Positions 17,884 to 27,635 of a stretch of 64,000 bases of DNA are shown piece by piece (position 1 is the first letter of the stretch; the number at the start of each line of letters is the position of its first letter). Both the position numbers and the translations under genes were made by a program. The stretch is taken from positions 1,922,001 to 1,986,000 of the forward strand of contig NZ_KI912532.1 in NCBI RefSeq assembly GCF_000519045.1, read 5' to 3'. Source of the stretch: Dechloromonas agitata is5. Its GTDB lineage: Bacteria > Pseudomonadota > Gammaproteobacteria > Burkholderiales > Rhodocyclaceae. Under the pieces are notes generated by a model. The model was given only the letters and a program-made list of their open reading frames with translations. It had not been told where the DNA came from and made no database searches.

Positions 17884-19347
17884 ATGACCTACCAGCTTGA
17901 AACAGCCCAACACCCCGAAACCCTGCGCCGCGTCGCCATCGATCCGGTATCGCGTGTCGAAGGCCATGGCAAGGTGACCATCCTGCTCGACGAGCAGAAC
18001 AAGGTGCATCAGGTTCGCCTGCACATCGTCGAATTCCGCGGCTTCGAGAAGTTCATCCAGGGCCGGCCGTACTGGGAAGTGCCGGTCATGGTCCAGCGCC
18101 TGTGCGGCATCTGCCCGGTGTCGCATCATCTGGCTGCCTCCAAGGCGCTCGACATCATCGTCGGCGCCCGGAAGCTGACCCCGGCCGCCGAGAAGCTCCG
18201 CCGCCTGATGCACTACGGCCAGATGCTGCAGTCGCACGCGCTGCACTTCTTCCATCTCTGCTCGCCGGATCTGCTGTTCGGTTTCGACAGCGACGTGACC
18301 CAGCGCAACATCGTCGGCGTGGTCATGGCGCACCCGGAAACCGCCAAGCGCGGCGTGCTGCTGCGCAAATTCGGCCAGGAGGTGATCCGCGTCACGGCCG
18401 GCAAGCGGGTGCATGGCACCGGCGCCGTGCCGGGCGGCGTGAACAAGGCGCTGACCGTCGCCGAGCGGGACGAACTGCTCAAGGACATCTACCACATCGT
18501 GCAATGGTCGCGCGATGCGGTGCATCTGATCCAGAAGGTGCACACCCAGGACCCCGGGCTGTACAACAGTTTCGGCATCTTCCGCTCGAACTTCATGTCG
18601 CTGGTCGGCCACAACGGCGATCTCGACTTCTACCACGGCACGCTGCGCGCCCGCGACGACAACGGCAAGCTGATCTTCGACCACCTCGATTACCAGAACT
18701 ACAACCAGGTCATCGAGGAGGAGGTACGGTCGTGGAGCTACATGAAGTTCCCGTACATCCGATCCATCGGCAAGGAGCACGGCTGGTACAAGGTCGGCCC
18801 GCTGGCCCGCGTGCAGAACTGCGACCAGATTTCGACCCCCTTCGCCGAGCACGAGCGCAAGGAATTCATCGACTACGCCGGCGGCTCGCCGCTACATGCC
18901 CCGCTCGCCTACCACTGGACGCGGATGATCGAAATGCTGCATGCCGCCGAAGTGATCAAGGAGTTGTTGCACGACGATGATCTGTTGTCGAACGACCTGA
19001 TGGTGCAGGGCGAGCGCCAGATGGAAGGCGTCGGCGTCATCGAGGCGCCGCGCGGTACGCTTTTCCACCATTACCAGGTGGACGAGAACGACATCGTCAC
19101 GATGGCCAACCTGATCGTGTCGACGACCAACAACAACCAGGCGATGAACGAAGCTGTCCGCCATGTGGCCCGCCGCTACCTGAATGGCCGTGAAATCACC
19201 GAGGGGCTGCTCAACCACATCGAAGTCGCCATCCGCGCCTTCGACCCCTGCCTGTCCTGCGCCACCCATGCGCTGGGCAAGATGCCGCTGGCGGTGGAAC
19301 TGGTCGATGCCGAAGGCCAGCTGGTGCATAGCCTGAGCCGCGCGTAA
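17884..19347 (+). CDS. hoxH: NiFe hydrogenase large subunit HoxH
   Basis: 487 residues. Catalytic subunit that splits or makes H2. The four NiFe-binding Cys are intact: RLCGICPVSHH (Cys74, Cys77) and DPCLSCATH (Cys456, Cys459). The 25 residues after His462 form the C-terminal extension that family members lose when the maturation protease cuts after nickel insertion, and that protease (hoxW) is the next gene, starting on the last base of the hoxH stop codon. The set F-U-Y-H predicts a soluble bidirectional, NAD-coupled enzyme. Confidence 0.96.
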   Translation: MTYQLETAQHPETLRRVAIDPVSRVEGHGKVTILLDEQNKVHQVRLHIVEFRGFEKFIQGRPYWEVPVMVQRLCGICPVSHHLAASKALDIIVGARKLTPAAEKLRRLMHYGQMLQSHALHFFHLCSPDLLFGFDSDVTQRNIVGVVMAHPETAKRGVLLRKFGQEVIRVTAGKRVHGTGAVPGGVNKALTVAERDELLKDIYHIVQWSRDAVHLIQKVHTQDPGLYNSFGIFRSNFMSLVGHNGDLDFYHGTLRARDDNGKLIFDHLDYQNYNQVIEEEVRSWSYMKFPYIRSIGKEHGWYKVGPLARVQNCDQISTPFAEHERKEFIDYAGGSPLHAPLAYHWTRMIEMLHAAEVIKELLHDDDLLSNDLMVQGERQMEGVGVIEAPRGTLFHHYQVDENDIVTMANLIVSTTNNNQAMNEAVRHVARRYLNGREITEGLLNHIEVAIRAFDPCLSCATHALGKMPLAVELVDAEGQLVHSLSRA

Positions 19348-19826
19348 TGCCGGCGCCCATCGTCGTCTTCGCCGTGGGCAACCCGAGCCGTGGCGACGAT
19401 GCCATCGGGCCGGTGCTCTGCGAACGGCTCGCCGCCTGGCTGGCCGAGCAGCGTCTGACGGAACGGGTCGAGCTGGTCGAGGATTTTCAGCTCAACATCG
19501 AGCATGCCCTCGACCTGGTCGGCCGCGAGCGAGCCATCTTCATCGATGCCGGCGCAAACACGCCAGCACCCTTCATCTTGACGCGCATTCAACCGGCAGC
19601 CATTCCTTCTCACTCCTCCCACGCCCTGCCGCCGTCAGCCGTGCTCCAGGTCTATCGCCAGACGGAAGGGGCCGAGCCGCCGCCGAGCTTCGTGCTCTGC
19701 GTACGCGGTGAGTGCTTTGAATTGGGCGAGGGCTTGAGCCCGCCGGCGGCGGAACGGGTCAGCGCAGCACTGGCCCGGCTGACCGGGCTGTTGCAGGCGC
19801 CGAAGTCGGCTGACTGGCCGGTCTAG
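19347..19826 (+). CDS. hoxW: Hydrogenase maturation protease HoxW
   Basis: 159 residues, HyaD/HycI peptidase family. The N-terminal VVFAVGNPSRGDDAIG contains the Glu/Asp-type nickel-recognition region (the Asp of GDD), and IFIDAGA supplies the second conserved Asp. It should remove the C-terminal tail of HoxH after NiFe insertion. Start ATG shares a base with the hoxH TAA. Its last 68 bp overlap the 3' end of the convergent sensor kinase gene, which is a tight but plausible tail-to-tail overlap. No other hydrogenase maturation genes (hyp) are in this window. Confidence 0.92.
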   Translation: MPAPIVVFAVGNPSRGDDAIGPVLCERLAAWLAEQRLTERVELVEDFQLNIEHALDLVGRERAIFIDAGANTPAPFILTRIQPAAIPSHSSHALPPSAVLQVYRQTEGAEPPPSFVLCVRGECFELGEGLSPPAAERVSAALARLTGLLQAPKSADWPV

Positions 19827-21159
19827 CGGCAAAGTCGACCACCACGCTCAAGCCCTGTCCGAAGGGGCTGTCGTTCAGGCTCAAGGTTGCGCCATGCAGT
19901 TCGGCGATCCGGGCGGCGATCGCCAGCCCGAGGCCGCTGCCGGGCTGGGTGGTGCTTTCCAGCCGGTGAAAGCGGCGGAGCACGTTGCCGCGTTCTTCAG
20001 CCGGGATACCGGGGCCGTTGTCGTTGATGCTCAGCCGGATGTGCTGGCCGACGGGTTCGATGACGAGGCTGATGCGGCCGCCCGGCGGGGTGTAGCGCAG
20101 GGCGTTGTCGAGCAGGTTGCGGATCAGCACTTGCAGCCACTCGGCCTGGCCGGTGATCACGCAGCCGGGGGCGGACTGCAGGTCGAAATCGATGTTCCGG
20201 GCCAGGATGTCGCTACCCTGCGTGGCGCAGGCGGCTTCGGCCAGAGCCGGCAGCGAGACGGCTTGGGCGTCGGGCAGGCCGGACTCCGGGTCGAGGCGGG
20301 CAAGCAGCAGCATCTGGTCGACCAGGCGGGCGGCCCGGTGCAGGCCTTGCTGAAGATTGTTCAGTGATTGCTGGCGCTCCGCGTCGTCGCGGGCGCGCAG
20401 GGCGACTTGTAGCTGGGCCTGCAGGGCGGCGAGCGGCGTGCGCAGTTCGTGGGCGGCATCGGCCGTGAAGCGGCGTTCGTTCTCCAGGGTCTGATCGACC
20501 CGGTGCAGCAGGCCGTTGAGGGCTTCGAGCAGCGGGCGGATTTCAGCCGGGGCGCTGGCCGGGTTGAGCGGCTGGAGTTGTTGCGGGTCGCGCCGGGCGA
20601 TGTCGTTGGCGATGTCATCGAGCGAGGACAGTCCGCGCCGGGTGGCCAGCCAGACCCACAGGCCGATCAGCGGCAGGCCGGGGAGGGCGGGCAGGATCAG
20701 GCGCCGGGCGATCTGGCCGATCAATTCGTCGCGGACGCGATGGTCCTCGCTGACCTGGACCTGGACGGTGCGCTCGGTGTTCCATTGGCTGTAGTGGCGC
20801 CAGTGGCCCGTTGTGGCGTCGTCGGTTTCGGAAAAGCCGTCGACGGTGGTGAGCGGGGTTTCCGGAGCGTTCTGCGAGCGCATCAACAGACGGCCTTCGG
20901 CATGCCACAGCTGGCAACGCAGGCGGCGCTGGTACTTGTGGGCCGCGTCGCCGAGATTCTCGATCTGCTCTTCGGCGTCGTGGTTGGCGAGCGCGAGCAG
21001 GGTTTGTGCAGCTTGGGCCATCTGGGCATCGAACAGTTCGTCGACTTCGTGGTGGGCATCGAAATAGCTGAAGACGAAGGTGCCCAGCCAGGCTGCCGCG
21101 ACACCGCCGAGCAGCAGCATGAGCAGCCGGCGCTTGAGCGAGAACCAGGCGGTGCTCAT
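19759..21159 (-). CDS. Sensor histidine kinase, QseC/PmrB type
   Basis: 466 residues. Two membrane helices (about 11-30 and 155-175) enclose a ~120-residue periplasmic sensor. HAMP-like segment, HisKA with the acceptor His in DAAHELRTPLAAL (about residue 240), and HATPase_c with NLLDNALRY, DNGPGIP and GSGLGLAI. ATG overlaps the stop of the response-regulator gene by 4 bp, so the two form one two-component pair. Placement at the end of the RND efflux operon suggests it senses periplasmic metal ions, as CzcS/CusS do, but the sensor sequence itself does not prove this. Confidence 0.93.
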   Translation of the reverse strand: MSTAWFSLKRRLLMLLLGGVAAAWLGTFVFSYFDAHHEVDELFDAQMAQAAQTLLALANHDAEEQIENLGDAAHKYQRRLRCQLWHAEGRLLMRSQNAPETPLTTVDGFSETDDATTGHWRHYSQWNTERTVQVQVSEDHRVRDELIGQIARRLILPALPGLPLIGLWVWLATRRGLSSLDDIANDIARRDPQQLQPLNPASAPAEIRPLLEALNGLLHRVDQTLENERRFTADAAHELRTPLAALQAQLQVALRARDDAERQQSLNNLQQGLHRAARLVDQMLLLARLDPESGLPDAQAVSLPALAEAACATQGSDILARNIDFDLQSAPGCVITGQAEWLQVLIRNLLDNALRYTPPGGRISLVIEPVGQHIRLSINDNGPGIPAEERGNVLRRFHRLESTTQPGSGLGLAIAARIAELHGATLSLNDSPFGQGLSVVVDFAARPASQPTSAPATARSAGPVLR

Positions 21160-21812
21160 TTGGGAATGCTGTAGCCAACGCCGCGCAGGGTGCGGATCAG
21201 GTCGCTGCCCAGCTTCTTGCGCAGGTGGTGGATGTGCACTTCGAGCGCATTGCTCTCCGGTTCGTCCTGCCAGCCGTAGAGGGACTGTTCGAGCTGGCTG
21301 CGGGTCAGCACGCGGCCGGCGTTTTCGAGCAGCAGCTGGAGCAGTGCGAATTCGCGGCCGGCCAGTTCGACCGCCTGGCCGTTCAGCGTGACGCGGTGGG
21401 CCGCCGGGTCGAGCGTCACAGGGCCGACCGTCAGTACCGGCGCCGAGCGGCCGGCGCTGCGGCGGAGGAGGGCGCGGATACGGGCGCTCAACTCGTCGAG
21501 GTCGATGGGTTTGACCAGGTAATCGTCGGCGCCGGCATCGAGCCCGGCAATCTTGTCGCCCGTGGCGTCGCGGGCGGTCAGCACGAGGATGGGCAGGGCG
21601 CTGCCCCGGCTGCGGGCCCGACGCAGCACCTCCATGCCGCCCAGACCGGGCAGGCCGAGGTCGAGCACCAGCAGGTCGACATGTTCGGTTTGCAGCGCCT
21701 GGTCGGCTGCCTTGCCATCCTGCAGCCAGTCGACGGTGAAGCCGGATTGGCGCAGGCCAATGGTCAGGCCATCGCCAAGCAGGGGGTCGTCTTCAACGAG
21801 CAGGATGCGCAT
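21156..21812 (-). CDS. OmpR-family response regulator, QseB/PmrA/TctD subgroup
   Basis: 218 residues starting at MRILLVEDDP (ATG 21812); codons further upstream in the same frame are non-conserved. Receiver with phospho-Asp51 (LVLDLGLPG) and Lys in VKPIDLDEL, then a winged-helix DNA-binding domain ending in TLRGVGYSIPK. Partner of the overlapping kinase. It lies 50 bp after the outer-membrane factor gene and is likely cotranscribed with the pump. A PmrA/QseB-like direct repeat upstream of the operon (27652-27668) is a plausible binding site, giving positive autoregulation. Confidence 0.94.
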   Translation of the reverse strand: MRILLVEDDPLLGDGLTIGLRQSGFTVDWLQDGKAADQALQTEHVDLLVLDLGLPGLGGMEVLRRARSRGSALPILVLTARDATGDKIAGLDAGADDYLVKPIDLDELSARIRALLRRSAGRSAPVLTVGPVTLDPAAHRVTLNGQAVELAGREFALLQLLLENAGRVLTRSQLEQSLYGWQDEPESNALEVHIHHLRKKLGSDLIRTLRGVGYSIPK

Positions 21813-21862
21813 GGGCTGGATTTTATCAGCGCCCCCCGGTGGGGAGTGTCCGGGCTGGCACG

Positions 21863-23152
21863 TCAATCCATATCCCACAGCCGATGCGTGTCGAGCAGCA
21901 GCCGGTAGCGTAGTTCGAGGGTATCGAGTTGCTGGGTGCGGGCAGCCAGTTCGGCATCGTTGGCCAGCCGGCGGGCAGCCAGCAGTTCCGGCAGGCTGCC
22001 TTCGCCCAGTTGATAGGCGCGGGCAGCCAGGTCGGCACTTTCGCCGAGGCGGGCCGCGGCGCTGCGGGCGGCTTGCCAGGCAGGCAGGGCGGCCTGGGCG
22101 GCCTGGAACAGGGCGGCAGCCTCGCCGGCGATTCGCTGGCGGGTGGCGGCTTCGCGGAATTGCGCCGCGTTGTGCTGGGCGCCGGCGGCATCGGCGGCGG
22201 CCGAGCGGGCGCTGCCGGGCAGCGGAATGCTGATGTAGGCGCCGACGATGTTTTCCTCGCCGGCTCGTTCCCGTGACCAGGCGATGCCAACCGTCGGGTC
22301 GGGCAGGCGGTCGCGGCGGGCCCGGTCCGCCTGCAGGCCGGCTCGTTGGCGCTCCTTCTCGGCCAGGCCGAGTTCATGGCTGTGGGCCAGCACCGCGTCG
22401 ATCCAGAGTGCGGCATTCCCCTCCAGTGCCGGTGGTTCGGCCAGTCGGCCGGGCGCGTCGAGCGTCAGCCCCGGGAAGCGCTGGCGCAGCGTGGCGGCGG
22501 CCGATTGCTCGCGGCTGCCGGCCTGGGCCAGTTGGGCCTGGGCCTGGGCGAGCGCCGCCTCGGCCTGGATGGCTTCGAGACGTGAGGCATCACCGAGCTG
22601 CTGACGACGGCGCACGGCCTGGGTCTGGCGGTCGAGCAGCGCGACCTGGGCCTGCCATTGGCTGCGGGCCGCGCTTTCGCGCAGCCAGTCGAACCAGGAT
22701 TTGAGCAGCAGGCGGCTCAGTTCGTGGCGCGCATCGCCGACCGCAGTGTCGGCCAGCGCGACGCCGGCGGCGCCGATCTCGGCATCGACCCCGGCCTTGC
22801 CCGGCAGGCGGAGCGGCCGTTCGAGTGCGGCGGACCATTCCGTATAGCGCTCGTTCGGCTGGCCGCTCGGGTAGGCGCGTCGCTGCTGGCCACCGGCCCG
22901 GACGTTCCATTCGTAGGTGCCGGCTTCGAGCCGGGTGCGGTTGGCTTCCTCGGCCTCGCGGCTGGCGATGGCGGCACGCAGGGCCGGCGCGTCGGCCAGA
23001 ATCCGGGCGACCTCGGCGGCCGGTGGCAGATTGGGGAAGGCTTCGCCGGCCATGGCCGACAGCGCCAGGGTGCCGCAGAACAGGAGGGCGGTGTGGGTAG
23101 CCTGGTGGAGGCGTCGCCAGCCCCGATGTGGGCAATCGATTTCCGGCTTCAT
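21863..23152 (-). CDS. TolC-family outer membrane factor of RND efflux (CzcC-like)
   Basis: 429 residues starting at MKPEIDC (ATG 23152), which overlaps the DUF3240 stop as ATGA. An N-terminal signal peptide ends near SAMAGEAF. The body is long amphipathic, Ala/Gln/Arg-rich helix with two related halves, as in TolC/CzcC outer-membrane channel proteins. Forms the outer-membrane duct for the pump encoded just upstream. Gene order (membrane fusion protein, RND, DUF3240, outer membrane factor, regulator pair) supports metal export. Confidence 0.9.
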   Translation of the reverse strand: MKPEIDCPHRGWRRLHQATHTALLFCGTLALSAMAGEAFPNLPPAAEVARILADAPALRAAIASREAEEANRTRLEAGTYEWNVRAGGQQRRAYPSGQPNERYTEWSAALERPLRLPGKAGVDAEIGAAGVALADTAVGDARHELSRLLLKSWFDWLRESAARSQWQAQVALLDRQTQAVRRRQQLGDASRLEAIQAEAALAQAQAQLAQAGSREQSAAATLRQRFPGLTLDAPGRLAEPPALEGNAALWIDAVLAHSHELGLAEKERQRAGLQADRARRDRLPDPTVGIAWSRERAGEENIVGAYISIPLPGSARSAAADAAGAQHNAAQFREAATRQRIAGEAAALFQAAQAALPAWQAARSAAARLGESADLAARAYQLGEGSLPELLAARRLANDAELAARTQQLDTLELRYRLLLDTHRLWDMD

Positions 23153-23451
23153 AGATGTCCTGCCTCGATGACCGGAACCAGCCAAAAGAAAATGTTGGCC
23201 CCCGGCAGCTCCTGGCGAAGCAAGGCGATGATTTCGCGCTTGGCAGCCTCCGGGCCGACGGTGCGGATCACGGCGCGCGGCGCGTTGCCTTCGACCAGCT
23301 CGGCATCCGCGATCAGCGCCACGGCGCTGCCGTGGCCTTCGGCGGCGCTGACGGTAAAGCCGGGGACCAGGTCGGGGCGGGTGAGCAGGAGGTCGGTGAC
23401 ATGCTGGACGATGTCCTCGGGCATGATCAGGGTGAGCAGTACGTCAGCCAA
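23149..23451 (-). CDS. DUF3240 family small protein
   Basis: 100 residues. DUF3240 proteins resemble the PII/CutA-like ferredoxin fold and are found inside heavy-metal RND operons. The pattern here, with alternating strands and helices, ILPEDI-like start (LIMPEDIVQHV) and C-terminal FFWLVPVIEAGHL, fits. It overlaps the pump gene by 8 bp and the outer-membrane factor by 4 bp. It may sense metal or modulate the pump; no activity is established that I can name. Confidence 0.85.
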   Translation of the reverse strand: MADVLLTLIMPEDIVQHVTDLLLTRPDLVPGFTVSAAEGHGSAVALIADAELVEGNAPRAVIRTVGPEAAKREIIALLRQELPGANIFFWLVPVIEAGHL

Positions 23452-26400
23452 GGGCTTTCTCCTGTCGAAGAACGACGCCGAAGCGGCGGAAGAGGATGGG
23501 CAGCAGTACGAGCGTCAGTGCCGTCGAACTGAGCAGTCCGCCAATGACGACGATGGCCAACGGGCGCTGCACTTCCGAGCCCGGCCCACTGGCGAAGAGC
23601 ATGGGAACCAGGCCGAAGGCGGCGATGCTGGCCGTCATCAGTACCGGCCGCAAGCGGCGCCGGGCGCCTTCGACCACCGCGTCGGCCAGCGGCATGCCGC
23701 GCGCCAGCAGTTGGTTGAAATAGCTGACCATCACCACGCCGTTGAGCACGGCGATGCCGAGCAGGGCGATGAAGCCGACCGAGGCCGGGACGGACAGGTA
23801 TTCGCCGGAGACAAGCAGGCCAAAGACACCACCGATCATCGCAAAGGGGATGTTGGTCAGGACCAGCAGCGCCTGGCGTACCGAACGGAAAGTGGAAAAA
23901 AGCAGGAAGAAGATCAGCGCCAGCGCAATCGGCACGACGATCATCAAGCGTGCCGCAGCGCGCTGCTGGTTTTCAAACTGGCCGCCCCAGGCCAGACGGT
24001 AGCCCTGCGGCAGCTTGACGTCGCGGGCGACGGCAGCCTTGGCATCCTCGACGAAACCGACCAGGTCGCGGTCGCGCACGTTGGACTGGATGACGACGTA
24101 GCGCTGGGCGTTCTCGCGGTCTACCTTGACCGGCCCGTCGACGCGCTCGATACGGGCGACGCTGGCCAGTGGCACGCTGTGGCCATCGGGCAAGGACAGG
24201 CGCAGTGCGGTGAAATCGGCCGGCGAGGCGCGCAAGGTTTCCGGACCGCGCAGCACGACCGGGACGCGCCGGCCTTGCTTGATCACGGTGCCGACGTTAC
24301 GCCCTTCGAGCAGCGCCTTCAGGTCATTCTGCACGTCATCCACGTTCAGCCCGAAGCGGCCGGCGGCCAGGCGGTCGACGGTAATCGTCAGGTACTGCAC
24401 GCCGTCGTTCTTCAGCGTGAAGGTGTCTTCGGCGCCGGCTACCTTGCCGACGACCGTTTTGATTTCCTTGGCCAGCCGGTTCAGCGTCGCCAGGTCGGGG
24501 CCGAAAACCTTGATCGCCAGGTCGCCGCGCACGCCGGTCAGCATCTCCGAGACGCGCATCTCGATCGGTTGCGTGAAGGAGTAGCCGATGCCGGGAAAAT
24601 CCGCCATCACCGCCCGCAGCTGGTCGGCCAGCCAGGCCGGGTCCGGCTGACGCCAGGTGGCGCGCGGCTGCAGGACCATGAAAGTGTCGGTCTGGTTGAG
24701 GCCCATCGGGTCGAGGCCCAGTTCGTCCGCCCCGGCGCGGGCGACGATGGCCTTCACTTCCGGCACCTGGGCGAGGATGGCTTGCTGCACGGCGCTGTCG
24801 ATGGCGATGGTCTGCTCCAGGCCGATGGAGGGCAGCTTTTCGAGCTGCATGATCAGGTTGCCTTCATCCATGGTCGGCATGAAACTCTTGCCGAGCAGGC
24901 CGAAAGCGCCGGCCGCGGCGAGCAGGGCGACGAGCGAACCGATCACGAACGGCCGGCCGTGCGCCAGGGCGGTGGCCAGCACGCGGTCATACAAGGCGGC
25001 CAGTTTCCTGACCAGCCACGGGTTGCTATGGACGCCCCGCTTGATCAGCCACGAGGCGAGGACGGGTACGACGGTCAGCGACAACAGCAGCGACGAGGCC
25101 AGCGCGAAGACGATGGTCAACGCCACCGGTCCGAACATCTTGCCCTCCAGCCCCTGCAAGGTGAGGAGCGGCAGGAAGACGAGGATGATGATGACGATGC
25201 CCGAGGCAACCGGCGCGGCGACCTCGCGCGTCGCCCGGAAAACGAGGTGCAGGGTGGGCAGGTTGCCCGGCGCCGCCTGTTCGCCGCCGGCCAGCTGGCT
25301 CTCGACGTTCTCGACGACGACGACGGCGGCATCGACTAGCATGCCGATGGCGATGGCCAGGCCGCCCAGGCTCATCAGGTTGGCCGACAGCCCGAAGGCC
25401 CGCATCAGGATGAAGGTGGCGAGCGCCGAGAGCGGCAGCATCAACGCGACGACCAGCGCAGCGCGCAGGTTGCCGAGGAAGGCGAGGAGCAGGAGCACGA
25501 CCAGCACGATGGCTTCGAGCAGTGCCTTGGACACGGTGCCGACAGCGCGCTCGACGAGATTGGAGCGGTCGTAGAAAGGCTGGATGCTGACACCGTCCGG
25601 CAGGGTCGGCGCCATCTCGGCCAGCCGCGCCTTGACGCCTTCGACCACGGCCTGCGCATTGGCGCCGCGCAGGCCGAGTACCAGGCCCTGCACCGCCTCG
25701 CCCTGGCCGCTCTGGGTCACGGCCCCATAGCGGGTCAGGGCGCCGAAGCGCACCGTCGCCACGTCGCCGACGCGGACCACCTTGCCGTCCCGGGCCTGCA
25801 GCACGATGGCGCGGACATCATCGAGCGTCCGGATGGCGCCCTCGGCGCGGACCAGCAACGCTTCCTCGCCATCGCGCAGGCGGCCGGCGCCGTCGTTGCG
25901 GTTGTTGGCTTCGAGCACCGCCTGCAAATCCTTCAGTGCCAGCCCGCGCGCCGCCAGGAGTTGCGGTTCGGGCACCACCTCGAAGGTCTTCGCCTCGCCG
26001 CCCAGGCTGTTGACGTCGGCAACGCCCGGAATGGTGCGCAGCTGGGGGCGGATCACCCAGTCGAGCAGGGCGCGCTTGTCGGCCAGCGACAGGTCGCCCT
26101 CGATGGTGAACATGAACATCTCGCCGAGCGGCGTGGTGATCGGGGCCATGCCGCCGGTCACGCCGGGCGGCAGGTTGCCCATGGCCGAAGCCAGGCGCTC
26201 GCCGATCTGCTGGCGCGCCCAGTAGATGTCGGTGCCATCCTCGAAATCGATGGTGATGTCGGTCAGCGCATATTTCGACACCGAGCGCATCAGCTTCTGA
26301 TGCGGGATGCCGAGCATTTCCTGCTCGACCGGCACGGCGATGCGGGTTTCGACTTCCTCCGGCGTCATGCCCGGCGCTTTCAGGATGATCTTGACCTGCG

Positions 26401-26533
26401 TGCTCGAAACGTCCGGGAAGGCATCGATCGGCAAGCCAAGGAAAGCCTGCACCCCGGCCCCGACGAGCAGCGCGGTGAGTACCGCCAGCAAAAGCCGCTG
26501 GGCGAGCGAGAAGCGGATCAGGGCGGTGAGCAT
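23444..26533 (-). CDS. Heavy-metal efflux RND pump, CzcA/CusA family
   Basis: 1029 residues, 12 predicted membrane helices with two large periplasmic loops. Proton-driven inner-membrane pump. TM4 holds the HME-RND signature LVDAAVVVVENVES with the acidic residues that relay protons. The N-terminus LIRFSLAQRLLLAV and the segment PIDAFPDVSSTQVKI are typical of the CzcA/CusA class. Whether it moves Co/Zn/Cd or Cu/Ag cannot be told from what I see. First base shared with the stop of the membrane fusion gene. Confidence 0.95.
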   Translation of the reverse strand: MLTALIRFSLAQRLLLAVLTALLVGAGVQAFLGLPIDAFPDVSSTQVKIILKAPGMTPEEVETRIAVPVEQEMLGIPHQKLMRSVSKYALTDITIDFEDGTDIYWARQQIGERLASAMGNLPPGVTGGMAPITTPLGEMFMFTIEGDLSLADKRALLDWVIRPQLRTIPGVADVNSLGGEAKTFEVVPEPQLLAARGLALKDLQAVLEANNRNDGAGRLRDGEEALLVRAEGAIRTLDDVRAIVLQARDGKVVRVGDVATVRFGALTRYGAVTQSGQGEAVQGLVLGLRGANAQAVVEGVKARLAEMAPTLPDGVSIQPFYDRSNLVERAVGTVSKALLEAIVLVVLLLLAFLGNLRAALVVALMLPLSALATFILMRAFGLSANLMSLGGLAIAIGMLVDAAVVVVENVESQLAGGEQAAPGNLPTLHLVFRATREVAAPVASGIVIIILVFLPLLTLQGLEGKMFGPVALTIVFALASSLLLSLTVVPVLASWLIKRGVHSNPWLVRKLAALYDRVLATALAHGRPFVIGSLVALLAAAGAFGLLGKSFMPTMDEGNLIMQLEKLPSIGLEQTIAIDSAVQQAILAQVPEVKAIVARAGADELGLDPMGLNQTDTFMVLQPRATWRQPDPAWLADQLRAVMADFPGIGYSFTQPIEMRVSEMLTGVRGDLAIKVFGPDLATLNRLAKEIKTVVGKVAGAEDTFTLKNDGVQYLTITVDRLAAGRFGLNVDDVQNDLKALLEGRNVGTVIKQGRRVPVVLRGPETLRASPADFTALRLSLPDGHSVPLASVARIERVDGPVKVDRENAQRYVVIQSNVRDRDLVGFVEDAKAAVARDVKLPQGYRLAWGGQFENQQRAAARLMIVVPIALALIFFLLFSTFRSVRQALLVLTNIPFAMIGGVFGLLVSGEYLSVPASVGFIALLGIAVLNGVVMVSYFNQLLARGMPLADAVVEGARRRLRPVLMTASIAAFGLVPMLFASGPGSEVQRPLAIVVIGGLLSSTALTLVLLPILFRRFGVVLRQEKALG

Positions 26534-27609
26534 TATTCTTTCCCGACACCGGTAAAGATGGCTTTCAGGCCGGAAACGCCCTTGACCGCCACCTTCTCAC
26601 CCGGCTTGACGCCATCCACCTGCACGCTGTCGCCACCCTGGCCGAGCAGGCGGACCGGGCGGGGAACGAATTGCACTTCCTGCTCATTGCCCGTGCTCTG
26701 CACAAAAACCCAGCTTTGCCCCTCGTGGCTGATCACCGCGCCGGCCGGCAGCCGGAGGCCGGCGCTGCCGGCACCCGCCAGTTCGACGGCAACGGCCTGG
26801 CCGGGAATCAGCTGCTCGCTGCCCTTGCCGACCTCGGCCCGCAACAGCACGGTCTGGCTGGCCGCATCGACCGCCTTGCCGATGGCCAGCAGCTTGCCGA
26901 CGACGTCGGTGCCCACCACCTTCAGCGGTGCGCCCTCGTGCAGGCCGCTGGCCAGGTTCAAGGGCGCCTGCACCTCCAGCCAGAGCGGCGACAGTTTGGC
27001 GATGCGGTAGATCGGCGCTGAGGCCTCGATACGCTGGCCGAGCTGGGCACTTTGTTCGAGCACCACGCCATCGATCGGCGACACCAGGGCCAGCGAGCCA
27101 GCCAGCTTGCTAGGGGCGAGGCCGGCCAGGGCCAGGCCCTGGCGACGCTCGTTGGCCTGAGCAGCGGCCTGCGCCGCAGCGGCCCGTGTCGCCTGGACAC
27201 GGCTCTCGGGAATCAGGCCCTCGGCAAACAGTTGTTCATCGCGCTTCAGGCTTTGCTGCAACAGGCCGGCCTGGCTGCTCGCCTGCAGCGCATCGCGTTG
27301 CAGTTCGAGCCCTTGCGGACTGGCCAATTGCGCCACGACCTGGCCTTTCCGGACCTGGCTGCCCGGCGCCACAGCCAGCCTGTCGATCAGGCCGCCGACC
27401 GGCGCGGCGATGACCCGCATCTGAGCATTGGGCACCACCACCAGAGCAGGCAGCGCGCTCACCGCAGCGCCGCCGCTCTCCCCGGCCGTCTGGCTGACGA
27501 CCTGCAGGGTCTTTTGCTGGGCAGCGCTCAGCCGGATGGTTTCAGCCGCTTGCAGCGGTGCACCGACGGCAAGCATAAGGCAGACGAGAAGGGCAGGACG
27601 GATGGCCAT
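26533..27609 (-). CDS. RND efflux membrane fusion protein (CzcB-like)
   Basis: 358 residues with a cleavable signal peptide (about 1-22, ending APLQAAE). Lipoyl-like halves surround a helical hairpin (about 95-155), followed by beta-barrel and membrane-proximal domains. It bridges the inner-membrane pump and the outer-membrane channel. Unlike many CzcB proteins there is no long His-rich N-terminal metal-binding tail. Start ATG has GGAGG 4 bp upstream. First gene of the efflux operon. Confidence 0.92.
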   Translation of the reverse strand: MAIRPALLVCLMLAVGAPLQAAETIRLSAAQQKTLQVVSQTAGESGGAAVSALPALVVVPNAQMRVIAAPVGGLIDRLAVAPGSQVRKGQVVAQLASPQGLELQRDALQASSQAGLLQQSLKRDEQLFAEGLIPESRVQATRAAAAQAAAQANERRQGLALAGLAPSKLAGSLALVSPIDGVVLEQSAQLGQRIEASAPIYRIAKLSPLWLEVQAPLNLASGLHEGAPLKVVGTDVVGKLLAIGKAVDAASQTVLLRAEVGKGSEQLIPGQAVAVELAGAGSAGLRLPAGAVISHEGQSWVFVQSTGNEQEVQFVPRPVRLLGQGGDSVQVDGVKPGEKVAVKGVSGLKAIFTGVGKE

Positions 27610-27635
27610 GATGCCTCCAGGAATGACATCCGCGG